DNA of 7,772 nt from Aquificaceae bacterium (GTDB lineage: Bacteria; Aquificota; Aquificia; Aquificales; Aquificaceae): positions 1 to 7,772 of the forward strand of contig WFYH01000164.1 of NCBI GenBank assembly GCA_015490215.1, in the 5' to 3' direction. Shown here piece by piece: positions 1-7,580 of this stretch. The number at the start of each line of letters is the position of its first letter. The first letter of the stretch is position 1. A program made the position numbers and the translations under genes. Under the pieces are notes generated by a model. The model was not told the origin of the DNA. It saw only the letters and a list, made by a program, of their open reading frames with translations, and ran no database searches.

Positions 1-562
1 ATACCCTGTCGTCTTCATAGAAGGCTTCTTGAACTCCGTCGCAATGGTGGGCGTCAAGGTCTATGTAAAGGATTTTTCTAAAGCCTTTTTTGAGTAAATA
101 CTTGAGCGTAATAGCGGGATCGTTTATAAAGCAAAAGCCGTTTGCCCTTGACGGATAGGCGTGGTGCATACCTCCTGCGGGGTTAAAGGTAGGAAAGCCT
201 TCCAAAAACAGCTCTACCGCCTGAACGGAAGAACCCGTAGCTAAAAGGGATCCCCTATACATAGCAGGGGAGACGGGATTTTCGTAGTTGCCTATGTTGA
301 ACCTCTCGCGGGCACCCTTTGGAACACACATGCACTTGTCTGCTTCTTTGAGAGCTTCTATGTATTCGGGTGTGTGGAATAGGAGAAGTTCCTCTTCTGT
401 GGCAGGTCGTGCTTCTACCTTCTCTTCCTCTTTCAGCAGATCTAAAGCTCTAAGGAACTCCAAAAGCAAGGAGACCCGCGGTATGCGAAGGGGGTGGTTC
501 TTTGTATACCTAAGCTTTCTATACTTCAAGCTACCTATGAGCTTGGCTTTGGAGGGTTCCAT
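1..562 (-). CDS. AcuC/histone deacetylase-family protein, N-terminal part (runs off left edge)
   Basis: This is the first 187 codons of a zinc-dependent deacetylase of the arginase/deacetylase fold; the C-terminal part lies outside the window. Such enzymes remove acetyl groups from acetyl-lysine or small acetylated amines; bacterial members include AcuC and acetylpolyamine amidohydrolases. Visible family motifs are NHPLRIPRV (residues 22-30), the active-site His pair in GGMHHA (H133, H134), NGFCFIND (141-148), and DLDAHHCDGV (168-177), where D170 and H172 are expected zinc ligands and D168 the partner of the His dyad. The third zinc ligand and the catalytic tyrosine would lie beyond the edge, so activity cannot be confirmed here. 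The ATG at 562-560 is preceded by an in-frame TAA at 574-572, so it is the first possible start. No Shine-Dalgarno sequence is seen; a TAAAAT hexamer lies 9 nt upstream. It follows the AEC transporter gene on the same strand, 165 bp away, with a hairpin between. The true substrate is unknown. Confidence 0.9.
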   Translation of the reverse strand, partial: MEPSKAKLIGSLKYRKLRYTKNHPLRIPRVSLLLEFLRALDLLKEEEKVEARPATEEELLLFHTPEYIEALKEADKCMCVPKGARERFNIGNYENPVSPAMYRGSLLATGSSVQAVELFLEGFPTFNPAGGMHHAYPSRANGFCFINDPAITLKYLLKKGFRKILYIDLDAHHCDGVQEAFYEDDRV

Positions 563-586
563 AGAAAAAGAATTTTAAAGAATTGA

Positions 587-611
587 GGGGAGACCCGCTC
601 GGGATCTCCCC
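587..611 (-). terminator. GC-rich hairpin, probable terminator of the AEC transporter gene
   Basis: A 7-bp perfect stem GGGGAGA/TCTCCCC is extended by three inner C-G pairs, with one bulged base and a 4-base loop. Read on the minus strand it lies about 115 bp after the stop codon of the transporter gene and is followed by a T-rich run (TCAATTCTTT, then TTCTTTTT). That fits an imperfect intrinsic terminator. It ends only 24 bp before the deacetylase start codon, so it could instead be an attenuator or a 5'-leader structure of that gene. Confidence 0.5.
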
Positions 612-643
612 ATCTACCGCCTAAGCTCCCCTCCCGGCTGTCC

Positions 644-665
644 GCGCTTTTAACCTATAAAACGC
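644..665. other. AT-rich inverted repeat (weak hairpin)
   Basis: Eight base pairs form between GCG(C)TTTTA and TAAAACGC, with one bulged C and a 5-base loop. On the plus strand it is followed by TGTTTTATTT, which resembles a terminator tail, but no plus-strand gene lies upstream that would need one. On the minus strand it falls in the tail of the AEC transcript, or the leader of the deacetylase transcript. Its role is unknown, and it may be chance in an AT-rich spacer. Confidence 0.3.
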
Positions 666-727
666 TGTTTTATTTCATCAGACTATCTTAATGTCTTTAT
701 ATTTGCGGAGAGGGAGTATGATATAGA

Positions 728-1600
728 TCATAAAAATTCCAAAAGCAGGGGAACCGTTAAAAAGGCTATAGGTATTCCCAAGCTTATGGCATTCACCGCA
801 AGCCTTTCGTCAAGCTTATACTTCATAACGAGTATACCCGCCATAACCATGGGAGGCATGGCACTTTCTAATAGAACCACTCTGTAAGCAACCCCTTGAA
901 GACCGAAGACTTTAGCAAAACCTAAAACGCTCAGGGGAACAGCAACCATCTTCAGCATCAGCGCTGCCATCACGGGCAAAGAGCCGTCCCTGATGTAAGA
1001 AGGGGAGAACTTAAGCCCCACCGCAAACATGACCACCGGCACAAGGGAAGAACCTACAACCTCTACAAAGGTTTCTACCGCTGCGGGAAGTGCTACATCT
1101 TTCAAAAGAAAACCTGCACACAGGCTTATAAAAGGGGGAAAGGTAACAAGCTCCCTTATATCCGTTTTCCCTGAGGCTATCAGGAGCCCTAGGGTTATTA
1201 CCAGCGTAAAGGAGCCAAGCTGATCGTAGAAAACCGCAAACTTAAGCCCTTCCTCACCGAAAAAGGCAAAGGAAAAGGGATATCCCATAAAGGCGGTATT
1301 CCCAAAGGAGGAAACAAGAACGAAAGCCCTAAAACTCTTATAGGGCAACCCGAGGAGCTTGCCTACTGCCATTGATAGGGCTATCCCGAAGAGGATGGCA
1401 AACCAAGCGCCCGCTATAACACCGAGGGCATCCGATCTTAGCTCCGTTTCCCTTACCTTTTCAAAAACCAGAGCGGGGAGGGAGAAGTAGATTACGTATT
1501 TTACAAATATATCCGTGTCTTCCTCTTTGAACACCCCCAAACCCTTAAGCAGAAGGGCGCTCGTGAATATGAAAAGGACAAAAAGAAGCTTTTCCAGCAT
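728..1600 (-). CDS. Auxin efflux carrier (AEC) family transporter
   Basis: This is a 290-residue integral membrane protein of the AEC family (Pfam Mem_trans type), which in bacteria exports or exchanges small organic acids such as malate or malonate; the substrate cannot be read from sequence. Roughly ten hydrophobic segments are visible, at about residues 5-24, 33-48, 57-80, 91-115, 120-143, 151-167, 180-197, 207-230, 238-260 and 268-290, in the usual five-plus-five pattern. Family motifs are YFSLPALVF (38-46), SSFGNTAFMGYP (97-108) and ESAMPPMV (245-252). The length is at the short end of the family, with only a brief central loop. The ATG at 1600 gives a natural first helix; it has no Shine-Dalgarno sequence, and a TATTTT hexamer lies 8 nt upstream. 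The gene is transcribed divergently from the cupin-mutS operon, 20 bp away, and is followed by the deacetylase gene. Family assignment is secure; substrate is not. Confidence 0.88.
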   Translation of the reverse strand: MLEKLLFVLFIFTSALLLKGLGVFKEEDTDIFVKYVIYFSLPALVFEKVRETELRSDALGVIAGAWFAILFGIALSMAVGKLLGLPYKSFRAFVLVSSFGNTAFMGYPFSFAFFGEEGLKFAVFYDQLGSFTLVITLGLLIASGKTDIRELVTFPPFISLCAGFLLKDVALPAAVETFVEVVGSSLVPVVMFAVGLKFSPSYIRDGSLPVMAALMLKMVAVPLSVLGFAKVFGLQGVAYRVVLLESAMPPMVMAGILVMKYKLDERLAVNAISLGIPIAFLTVPLLLEFL

Positions 1601-1620
1601 GGCGTCTTAAAATAACTATT
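1601..1620. promoter_or_regulatory. Divergent promoter region, -10-like core usable in both directions
   Basis: This spacer separates two divergent start codons. It contains TAAAAT on the plus strand (1608-1613), ending 7 nt before the cupin ATG, and TATTTT on the minus strand (1614-1609), ending 8 nt before the AEC ATG. A transcript starting at the usual distance from either hexamer would begin at or within about two bases of the start codon, so both mRNAs would be leaderless. Neither gene has a Shine-Dalgarno sequence, which agrees with this. No convincing -35 hexamer is seen on either side; each would fall inside the opposite gene. Confidence 0.45.
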
Positions 1621-1986
1621 ATGAAGCTCTTCGGATATCCGGAAACAAAGCAACTTTCTTCACTTATAGAGGAGAAAAAGGGAAAGGCTGAAGGCATTGA
1701 GGTGATCAAACTCAACGAAACTGAAAATATTACCCAGCTCCTTGTTTTTATAAAAACCGCCGAGGTGCCCCACTACCACGCCTACCATGACCTTACCTTT
1801 ATCGTGCTGGAAGGTGAAGGGGAGCTTTACTTGGACGGAAGGAGAGAAGTTCTCGGTAAAGGAGATGTGGCTTTCATACCCAAGGGGAAAGTTCACTACT
1901 ATACCAATAAGGGAGAAATTTCCATCCTGCTTGCGGTTTTCAGCCCCGCTTATGATGGTTCGGATAGCGTAAAGGTTGAGCTATGA
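1621..1986 (+). CDS. Small single-domain cupin protein
   Basis: This is a 121-residue single-domain cupin, a small beta-barrel that usually binds one metal ion; members range from enzymes to sugar or small-molecule sensors. Cupin motif 1 is seen as HYHAYHD followed by [12 protein letters not shown] (residues 51-73), giving candidate metal ligands H51 and H53, with D57 where a glutamate is usual and H56 as an alternative. Motif 2 is [16 protein letters not shown] (81-96), with the conserved P87, G89 and the ligand H92. The first 30 residues are an extension before the barrel. The ATG lies 20 bp from the divergent AEC start and has no Shine-Dalgarno sequence. The stop overlaps the mutS start as ATGA, so it is the first gene of the mutS operon and probably coupled to it in translation. 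The specific function is unknown; the fold call is firm. Confidence 0.85.
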   Translation: MKLFGYPETKQLSSLIEEKKGKAEGIEVIKLNETENITQLLVFIKTAEVPHYHAYHDLTFIVLEGEGELYLDGRREVLGKGDVAFIPKGKVHYYTNKGEISILLAVFSPAYDGSDSVKVEL

Positions 1987-4538
1987 AGGGTTCCTCCGAC
2001 CTTACCCCTATGCTCGCCCAGTATCACTACTTTAAGGAGAAGTATCCCGATTGCCTGCTCTTTTTCAGGCTTGGAGACTTCTACGAACTCTTTTACGAAG
2101 ATGCGGTTGTGGGATCAAAGGAACTTAACCTAGTTCTAACCTCAAGACCCGCTGGAAAAGGACGTGAAAGGATACCCATGTGCGGTGTCCCCTACCATTC
2201 AGCGGGAAGCTACATACAGAGGCTTGTCCAGAGGGGCTACAAGATAGCCATATGTGAACAGGTGGAAGACCCATCAAAAGCTAAGGGGATTGTCAAAAGG
2301 GAGGTTATCAGGGTTATAACTCCTGGAACCTACTTTGAAAAGGACAACGGTGGACTTGCATGCCTGCAGAGTTACACGGGCGGGTATCTTGTGGGCTATT
2401 TGAACCTGTCCGTGGGTGAATTTCTCGGGGCATTCGTAAGGAAGGAAGAGCTGTTGGATTTCCTTTCCAAGTTTCCTATCAGGGAGCTTTTGGTGCCCGA
2501 GGGTGAAAAGGTTCCAAAAGAGGTGGAAGAGGTTCTCGGGTTTTATACGGGTGTTCTCCCCGAAGAGATAGTTGAAGAGGGGCAAAGGGTCCTGAAGAGG
2601 GACTTTAACATCTACAGCGCCCGCTCCTTGGGTTTTGAACAGGAGGAAATGTTGAGGGTTTTGGGAGGGCTTTACGGGTATGCCCGATACACCCAAAAGG
2701 ACTTTACACCCCTTATCTCAAAACCTAAACCCTTTGTGGATGAAGGGTTCGTTCGCATAGACCTAAAGGCAAGAAAAGGGCTTGAGCTGGTAGAGAGCCT
2801 TGAGGGAAGGAAGGACCACAGTCTCTTCGGTGTCCTTGATGAAACCTTAACGGGTATGGGAAGGAGGAGGCTCAGGTTTTACATTCTCAATCCTCTAAGG
2901 AGCGTAGACCGAATAAGGGAAATTCAAGATGCGGTGGAGGAACTTGTCCAAAACAGAGAGCTGAGGGAGAGGATAAGAGACATCCTATCGGGTATGGTGG
3001 ACTTAGAGAGGCTCGTCTCCCGCATAAGCTCGGGCATGGCAACTCCTCGGGACATGGTCCATCTGAAAAACTCTCTACTTAAGATACAGGAGCTTAGGGA
3101 AGCCCTCAGAGAGGCAAAGTCGGAGCTTTTGGTTAAGGTAAGGGATCAGCTTGAGGACCTTTCCAGCCTTGCCCTTGAAATAGAGAGAACCCTTGTAGAT
3201 GACCCGCCCCTTCACCTCAAAGAGGGAGGACTCATAAAGGAAGGGGTGAACTCTTACCTTGATGAGCTTAGAAACATCAGGGACAACGCAGAAAACATAC
3301 TCAGGGAATATGAGCTTCAGCTTCGCAAAGAGACGGGCATCGGTAGCCTGAAGATAGGCTACAACAAGGTAATGGGCTACTACATAGAAGTTACCAAACC
3401 CAACCTCCGCTATGTCCCTTCTTACTTCAGGCGCCGTCAGACCCTTTCAAACTCGGAGAGGTTCGTAACCGATAAACTACTTCAGCTTGAAGAAAAGATC
3501 CTATCCGCTCAGACGAGGATAAACGACCTTGAATACGAGCTGTTCCAAGAACTCAGGGAAAAGGTGAGCGAAAGACTCAGGGATGTAGGCAAGAATGCTC
3601 GGCTGGTGGGAGAGCTGGACTACATCCAATCCCTTGCTCAGGTAGCTTACACACGGGGTTGGGTGAGACCCCACGTCCATGAGGGTTATAGCATACACAT
3701 AGAGGAAGGAAAACACCCAATCGTTGAGAGATTTTTGAAAAACTATGTTCCCAATGATACGCACCTTGACGAGGAGAACTTCATCTACATAATCACGGGA
3801 CCCAATATGGCGGGCAAGTCCAGTTACATAAGACAGGTAGCCCTTTTGACCATACTCGCCCATATGGGTAGCTTCTTGCCCGCAAAGAGGGCAGAGGTAG
3901 GTTTGGTGGATGCGGTCTTTACGAGGATAGGGTCCGGAGACCTTCTTGCGATGGGAGTTTCTACCTTTATGAACGAGATGCTTGATGTGTCCGCCCTTCT
4001 GAGTGGCGCTACCGAAAGGAGCCTCATAATCCTTGACGAAGTAGGAAGGGGAACCTCCACCTACGACGGCATAGCCATAACCAAAGCCCTTGTAGAATAC
4101 ATATCCCGAAGGATAAAAGCAAAGACCCTGCTTGCAACCCACTTTTTGGAGATAACGGAGCTTGAGGGCAAGGTGGAGGGGGTGAGGAACTACCATATGG
4201 CTGTAAGCAGGGACGGCGAGAAGATAACCTTCCTCTACACCCTCGTGCCCGGAAAGGCGGAGGGGAGCTTCGGTATAGAGGTAGCCCGCATGGCGGGTTT
4301 GCCCCCTGAACTTATAGAGAGAGCTTACGAGATCCTTGCGTCCCTTGAAGACAGGAGCCTACCCCTCCTTGAGGAGACCTTCGCAAGGTCAGAAAGGCGC
4401 ATGGAAGAGGAGGCTTACGAAGAGGTGATCTCAAGAATACTCTCCACAGACATAGCCAACACAACACCCCTTCAGGCTCTTCTGCTCCTGAGCGAGCTAA
4501 AAGAAAAGATACAAAGGGTAAAGGGAGGAAGGTCATGA
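1983..4538 (+). CDS. mutS: DNA mismatch repair protein MutS
   Basis: MutS is the dimeric ATPase that finds mismatches and small loops in newly copied DNA and recruits MutL. At 851 residues it has full family length. The N-terminal mismatch-reading domain carries the Phe-X-Glu motif in GDFYELF (F33, E35). Connector and core/lever regions follow, with the clamp at about 410-520 and the ABC-type ATPase at about 570-780. Walker A is GPNMAGKSS (606-614), Walker B with the signature is [16 protein letters not shown] (D685, E686), and the switch histidine is H720 in LLATHF. The C-terminus keeps the helical motif [13 protein letters not shown] expected of bacterial MutS1, which separates it from MutS2 (no Smr domain, Phe-X-Glu present). 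The ATG overlaps the cupin stop by 4 nt behind a weak AAAGGT (1971-1976), and the stop overlaps the next gene by 4 nt. No damage or missing residue was seen. Confidence 0.98.
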   Translation: MKGSSDLTPMLAQYHYFKEKYPDCLLFFRLGDFYELFYEDAVVGSKELNLVLTSRPAGKGRERIPMCGVPYHSAGSYIQRLVQRGYKIAICEQVEDPSKAKGIVKREVIRVITPGTYFEKDNGGLACLQSYTGGYLVGYLNLSVGEFLGAFVRKEELLDFLSKFPIRELLVPEGEKVPKEVEEVLGFYTGVLPEEIVEEGQRVLKRDFNIYSARSLGFEQEEMLRVLGGLYGYARYTQKDFTPLISKPKPFVDEGFVRIDLKARKGLELVESLEGRKDHSLFGVLDETLTGMGRRRLRFYILNPLRSVDRIREIQDAVEELVQNRELRERIRDILSGMVDLERLVSRISSGMATPRDMVHLKNSLLKIQELREALREAKSELLVKVRDQLEDLSSLALEIERTLVDDPPLHLKEGGLIKEGVNSYLDELRNIRDNAENILREYELQLRKETGIGSLKIGYNKVMGYYIEVTKPNLRYVPSYFRRRQTLSNSERFVTDKLLQLEEKILSAQTRINDLEYELFQELREKVSERLRDVGKNARLVGELDYIQSLAQVAYTRGWVRPHVHEGYSIHIEEGKHPIVERFLKNYVPNDTHLDEENFIYIITGPNMAGKSSYIRQVALLTILAHMGSFLPAKRAEVGLVDAVFTRIGSGDLLAMGVSTFMNEMLDVSALLSGATERSLIILDEVGRGTSTYDGIAITKALVEYISRRIKAKTLLATHFLEITELEGKVEGVRNYHMAVSRDGEKITFLYTLVPGKAEGSFGIEVARMAGLPPELIERAYEILASLEDRSLPLLEETFARSERRMEEEAYEEVISRILSTDIANTTPLQALLLLSELKEKIQRVKGGRS

Positions 4539-4855
4539 AGGAAGTAGTCAAGGTAACCGTGGTCTCAAAGAGTCCGCCCGGCGGAAGGTGTGAGCTTTAC
4601 GACAGGATGTTCTTTGAGGCGGTAAAGGGGTTTTCCAACGTCCAATATTGCCTTGTGCCTTCCGACCTCTTTGAGGGAGACGTAACACCTCCTGCTGTTT
4701 TGGTAAACGGCAGGCTAATAGAACCCGAAGATGGGATTATGCTAACACCCGATGAGCTTGTAAAAGCCCTTTTGGAGGCAGGCGGTCACCTTAGAGATGA
4801 AGGACTTAAGGAGAAACTTTCCAAAATATACGAGGAGTTTGTAGGTGGGGGCTGA
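4535..4855 (+). CDS. Small thioredoxin-fold-like protein without CXXC, hypothetical
   Basis: This 106-residue cytoplasmic protein was not firmly recognised. Its predicted order (strand 3-10, helix about 20-33, strand 36-41, strand 54-58, strand 60-64, helix 71-83, charged helix 87-103) resembles a reduced thioredoxin or glutaredoxin fold. The segment [14 protein letters not shown] (49-62) looks like the cis-proline loop followed by a beta hairpin found in small redox-active disulfide proteins. The usual CXXC is absent: only C19, near the place where the active site would lie after SKSPPGGR, and C39 are present. It could be a one-cysteine redox protein or a non-catalytic relative. The ATG overlaps the mutS stop (ATGA) and has a strong Shine-Dalgarno GGAGG (4524-4528) 6 nt upstream, so it is a real, efficiently translated gene. 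Nothing beyond this coupling ties it to mismatch repair. Confidence 0.75.
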   Translation: MKEVVKVTVVSKSPPGGRCELYDRMFFEAVKGFSNVQYCLVPSDLFEGDVTPPAVLVNGRLIEPEDGIMLTPDELVKALLEAGGHLRDEGLKEKLSKIYEEFVGGG

Positions 4856-4867
4856 AAGGAGTAAAAT
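4839..4867 (+). promoter_or_regulatory. Candidate sigma-70-type promoter for tRNA-His
   Basis: TTGTAG (4839-4844) and TAAAAT (4862-4867) are separated by exactly 17 bp, the ideal spacing for a housekeeping sigma factor. Transcription would start near 4874, a few bases before the mature tRNA end. The -35 match is only partial (TTG conserved) and lies within the end of the preceding gene. The tRNA could equally be cut from the operon transcript. Confidence 0.4.
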
Positions 4868-4879
4868 TTATTAAGGTCA

Positions 4880-4953
4880 GGAGGGTGTAGCTCAGCTGGT
4901 AGAGCGGGGGACTGTGGATCCCCGTGTCGCGGGTTCGAGTCCCGTCACCCTCC
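4880..4953 (+). tRNA. tRNA-His (anticodon GTG)
   Basis: A full cloverleaf can be folded by eye. The acceptor stem is GAGGGTG (4881-4887) with CACCCTC (4946-4952), seven perfect pairs. The D stem is GCTC/GAGC, the anticodon stem GGGGA/TCCCC with loop CTGTGGA and anticodon GTG at 4914-4916, the variable loop GTGTC, and the T arm GCGGG-TTCGAGT-CCCGT. The identity is confirmed by the extra base G at 4880 facing C73 at 4953, the G-1:C73 pair that histidyl-tRNA synthetase requires. The 3' CCA is not encoded (the bases after C73 are CTT), so it must be added by the CCA-adding enzyme. The gene lies between two protein genes of the same operon, 24 nt after the upstream stop and 30 nt before the pyrG start, with no terminator in either gap, so pyrG message probably passes through tRNA processing. 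Confidence 0.97.
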
Positions 4954-4983
4954 CTTACAAAAAGACTCTCAAACCCCTGAGCT

Positions 4984-6570
4984 ATGGGCAAGTTTATATT
5001 TGTCACCGGCGGCGTTCTCTCCTCTTTGGGAAAAGGAGTAACCTCCGCCTCCATAGGTGCCATCTTAGAGTCCATGGGCTACAGGATAACCCTCCAGAAG
5101 TTAGACCCTTACCTGAACGTGGATCCGGGAACCATGAACCCCTATCAGCACGGTGAAGTATACGTTACCGAAGACGGAGCGGAAACGGATCTTGATCTGG
5201 GACACTACGAGAGGTTTACCAACGCAGTCATGACTAAAGACAACAACGTAACCGCTGGAAAGGTTTACTTTAACGTAATATCAAGGGAGAGGAAGGGAGA
5301 TTACTTGGGAGCAACCGTTCAGGTCATACCCCACATAACCGAGGAGATAAAGACGCTCATAAAGAAAATAGCCAAGGATAAAGATCTGATAATAGTTGAG
5401 GTGGGCGGAACCGTAGGCGATATAGAGGGACTTCCCTTCTTGGAAGCTATCAGGCAGCTTTCCCTTGAGCTCGGACGGGAAAATGCCATGTTCATACACG
5501 TTACCTACGTTCCCTACATAAAGACAGCAGGAGAGCTGAAGACAAAACCCACACAGCACTCCGTAAAAGAACTCAGGGCTATAGGTATACAGCCCGATGC
5601 CATCATATGCAGGGCTGATAGGGACCTTCCGAGGGGGATAAAGTCAAAGATAGCGCTCTTTTCCAACGTGAAAGAGGAAGCGGTAATCTCCGCTCCCGAT
5701 CTTGATTACATATACGACCTTCCTAACAAGTTTAAGGAGGAGGGGCTTGACCGCTTGATAGCGGAAAGGCTCGGTTTGGAGGAAAGGAACGCGGACCTTT
5801 CCAAGTGGAAGAAGATAGTCCACATCCTCAGAACCGCCGAAAGGACCGTTGAGGTAGCAGTTGTGGGCAAATACATAGAACTCAAAGACGCCTACAAGAG
5901 CATTATGGAAGCCCTCACCCACGGAGGTATAGCCAACAGGGTAAGGGTAAACATAAGATGGATAAGCTCGGAGAACTTAGACACTCGGGAAATCCTTAAG
6001 GCGAACGCCATCCTCGTGCCCGGAGGCTTTGGGGAGAGGGGGATAAAGGGAAAGATAGAAGCTCTGAGGATAGGAAGGGAGGAAGGGAAACCCACCTTCG
6101 GTATATGTCTGGGAATGCAGCTTATGGCGGTTGAATTTGCCAGAAACGTCCTCGGTCTTGAAGGGGCAAATTCCACCGAGTTTGACCCCGCCACTCCCCA
6201 CCCGATCATAGACCTTATGGAGGATCAAAAGAACATAGACAAAATGGGCGGAACCATGAGGCTCGGAGCCTACCCCTGCAAGCTCGTAGAGGGTTCCAAG
6301 GCGAGGGAGATATACGGGAAAGACCTAATCCACGAGAGACACAGACACAGGTATGAATTTAATAACGCTTACAGGGAACCTTTTGAAAAAGCTGGGGTTC
6401 TCTTTTCTGGGCTTTCGCCCGACGGAAGGCTTGTAGAGATAATGGAGTTAAAAGACCACCCTTGGTATATAGGCTGTCAGTTTCACCCCGAATTTAAAAG
6501 CAAACCCTTTGATCCTCATCCCCTCTTTAGGTCCTTTATAGAGAGTGCCCTGAAATGGTCTTCAAAGTAG
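4984..6570 (+). CDS. pyrG: CTP synthase (glutamine-hydrolysing)
   Basis: CTP synthase aminates UTP to CTP using ATP and ammonia released from glutamine, the last step of pyrimidine nucleotide synthesis; GTP activates it and CTP inhibits it. The 528 residues match the family length. The N-terminal synthetase domain (about 1-265) begins with [14 protein letters not shown] (6-19), including the phosphate-loop K17, followed by [14 protein letters not shown] and [26 protein letters not shown] signatures. The C-terminal class I glutaminase domain has PGGFGERG, the nucleophile C375 in FGICLGMQ, and the partner residues H501 and E503 in [15 protein letters not shown] matches the conserved region near the GTP site. 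The ATG has no good Shine-Dalgarno sequence, but it gives the canonical N-terminus. It follows tRNA-His by 30 nt and overlaps the next gene by 16 nt. No oddities in the catalytic residues. Confidence 0.98.
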   Translation: MGKFIFVTGGVLSSLGKGVTSASIGAILESMGYRITLQKLDPYLNVDPGTMNPYQHGEVYVTEDGAETDLDLGHYERFTNAVMTKDNNVTAGKVYFNVISRERKGDYLGATVQVIPHITEEIKTLIKKIAKDKDLIIVEVGGTVGDIEGLPFLEAIRQLSLELGRENAMFIHVTYVPYIKTAGELKTKPTQHSVKELRAIGIQPDAIICRADRDLPRGIKSKIALFSNVKEEAVISAPDLDYIYDLPNKFKEEGLDRLIAERLGLEERNADLSKWKKIVHILRTAERTVEVAVVGKYIELKDAYKSIMEALTHGGIANRVRVNIRWISSENLDTREILKANAILVPGGFGERGIKGKIEALRIGREEGKPTFGICLGMQLMAVEFARNVLGLEGANSTEFDPATPHPIIDLMEDQKNIDKMGGTMRLGAYPCKLVEGSKAREIYGKDLIHERHRHRYEFNNAYREPFEKAGVLFSGLSPDGRLVEIMELKDHPWYIGCQFHPEFKSKPFDPHPLFRSFIESALKWSSK

Positions 6571-7580
6571 GTTTTTACGAGCTTGAGGGTTGGGAAGCAC
6601 CCCACATCTTTGAATTTACTAAAAAGTATAACCTTGAGGTTGTTTCCCTCAGCGATAAGCCCATACAAGAGGAAAAGGAGGAGACCCTTAAGAAGCTTGA
6701 CATAGCCTCCGTTTTTATCTACTCAAAGCTGGATGGAGAGCTGTTTAACCGCATGAAAAAGCTCAAGCTCGTCGCTACCCGCTCAACCGGATACGACCAC
6801 ATAGATCTGAAAGCTGCAAAAGAAAAGGGTGTAAAGGTCTGCAACGTTCCCAACTACGGAGATGTTACCGTGGCGGAATACACCATCGGACTTATACTTT
6901 CCCTTCTAAGAAGATTCAAAAGCACCTTTGAGAGGGTATCAAAAGGAGTCTTCACCAGAGAGGGGCTGAGGGGAAGGGAGCTGAAGGGTAAAACCCTTGG
7001 GGTTGTAGGCACGGGAAGGATAGGTTCAAAGGTGATAAAGCTTGCAAGCGCCTTTGAGGTAAAGATCCTTGCCCACGATAAGAGACCCAATCCGGAGCTT
7101 GAGAGAAAATACGGGGCGGTATATGTAAGCCTTGAGAGGCTCCTTTCAGAATCGGACATAGTTACCCTGCACGTTCCCTACACGCCCGAGACACACCACC
7201 TTATAAACAGGGAGAACATAAAGCTAATGAAAAGGGGAAGCTACCTCATAAACACATCCCGTGGAGCGGTTGTAGACGTTGAAGCGGTCGTGGAAGCCAT
7301 AAAGGAAGGTAGGATAGAGGGTGTAGCCCTTGATACCTTTGAGGGTGAGGAGGTTTGGATTGAGGAAGAGCTTATATTGGGTAAAGGAGATCTTCCCGCT
7401 ACTCTGCTCAAAAGGGCTTTGGAGAGCTTTTACCTACTCCACTGGGAGAACGCCGTTCTAACACCCCACAACGCTTACAACACCCACGAAGCTCTTGGGC
7501 GCATTCTTGAAACCACCTTTGAAAACATATCTTCTTTCTTAGAAAAGGGCAGACCTCTATACGAGGTGGAATTGCGGTGA
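6555..7580 (+). CDS. D-isomer-specific 2-hydroxyacid dehydrogenase (D-lactate dehydrogenase-like)
   Basis: This 341-residue cytoplasmic enzyme is predicted to interconvert a 2-oxo acid and its D-2-hydroxy acid with NAD(H). The nucleotide-binding motif is [12 protein letters not shown] (149-160), followed by D175 in AHDKRP, an acid at the end of the second strand that favours NAD over NADP. The catalytic set is complete: R236 in [10 protein letters not shown]265 after VALDTFEGE, and H305 in [17 protein letters not shown] (78-86) and the long insertion before the last helix make it closest in look to fermentative D-lactate dehydrogenases; glyoxylate, hydroxypyruvate or other 2-oxo acids remain possible, so no symbol is given. 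The start lies inside pyrG (16-nt overlap) with only a weak GAGAG upstream; it is chosen because the following strand KVGFYEL is the expected first element. The stop overlaps the rsmD start by 4 nt. Confidence 0.93.
   Translation: MVFKVGFYELEGWEAPHIFEFTKKYNLEVVSLSDKPIQEEKEETLKKLDIASVFIYSKLDGELFNRMKKLKLVATRSTGYDHIDLKAAKEKGVKVCNVPNYGDVTVAEYTIGLILSLLRRFKSTFERVSKGVFTREGLRGRELKGKTLGVVGTGRIGSKVIKLASAFEVKILAHDKRPNPELERKYGAVYVSLERLLSESDIVTLHVPYTPETHHLINRENIKLMKRGSYLINTSRGAVVDVEAVVEAIKEGRIEGVALDTFEGEEVWIEEELILGKGDLPATLLKRALESFYLLHWENAVLTPHNAYNTHEALGRILETTFENISSFLEKGRPLYEVELR
7563..7569 (+). promoter_or_regulatory. Shine-Dalgarno sequence that fixes the rsmD GTG start
   Basis: GAGGTGG lies 7 nt before the GTG at 7577, inside the end of the dehydrogenase gene. 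It supports the unusual start codon and the short N-terminus of RsmD. Confidence 0.6.

Noticed and set aside
288..578. Plus-strand open frame of 96 codons over the start of the left gene
   Set aside because: It is opposite the deacetylase-family coding region, which has clear HDAC motifs on the minus strand; its own translation is Ser/Arg-rich and featureless.
563..727. Small structured RNA or known riboswitch in the spacer
   Set aside because: I compared it by memory with TPP, SAM, cobalamin and glycine riboswitches and with SRP RNA and saw no matching core motifs; only the hairpins listed are supported.
3501..4196. Long antisense open frame (231 codons) inside mutS
   Set aside because: It lies opposite the strongly conserved core and ATPase region of mutS, its translation is rich in Gly, Tyr, His and Ser without domain character, and it has no operon context; it is a codon-bias shadow.
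4954..4983. Possible terminator after tRNA-His
   Set aside because: Only a 4-bp CTCA/TGAG pairing is present and there is no T-run; too weak to stop transcription.
4806..5075. Minus-strand open frame across tRNA-His and the pyrG start
   Set aside because: It is antisense to a perfect tRNA cloverleaf and to the conserved N-terminus of CTP synthase. Open frames over tRNAs are a known annotation artefact.
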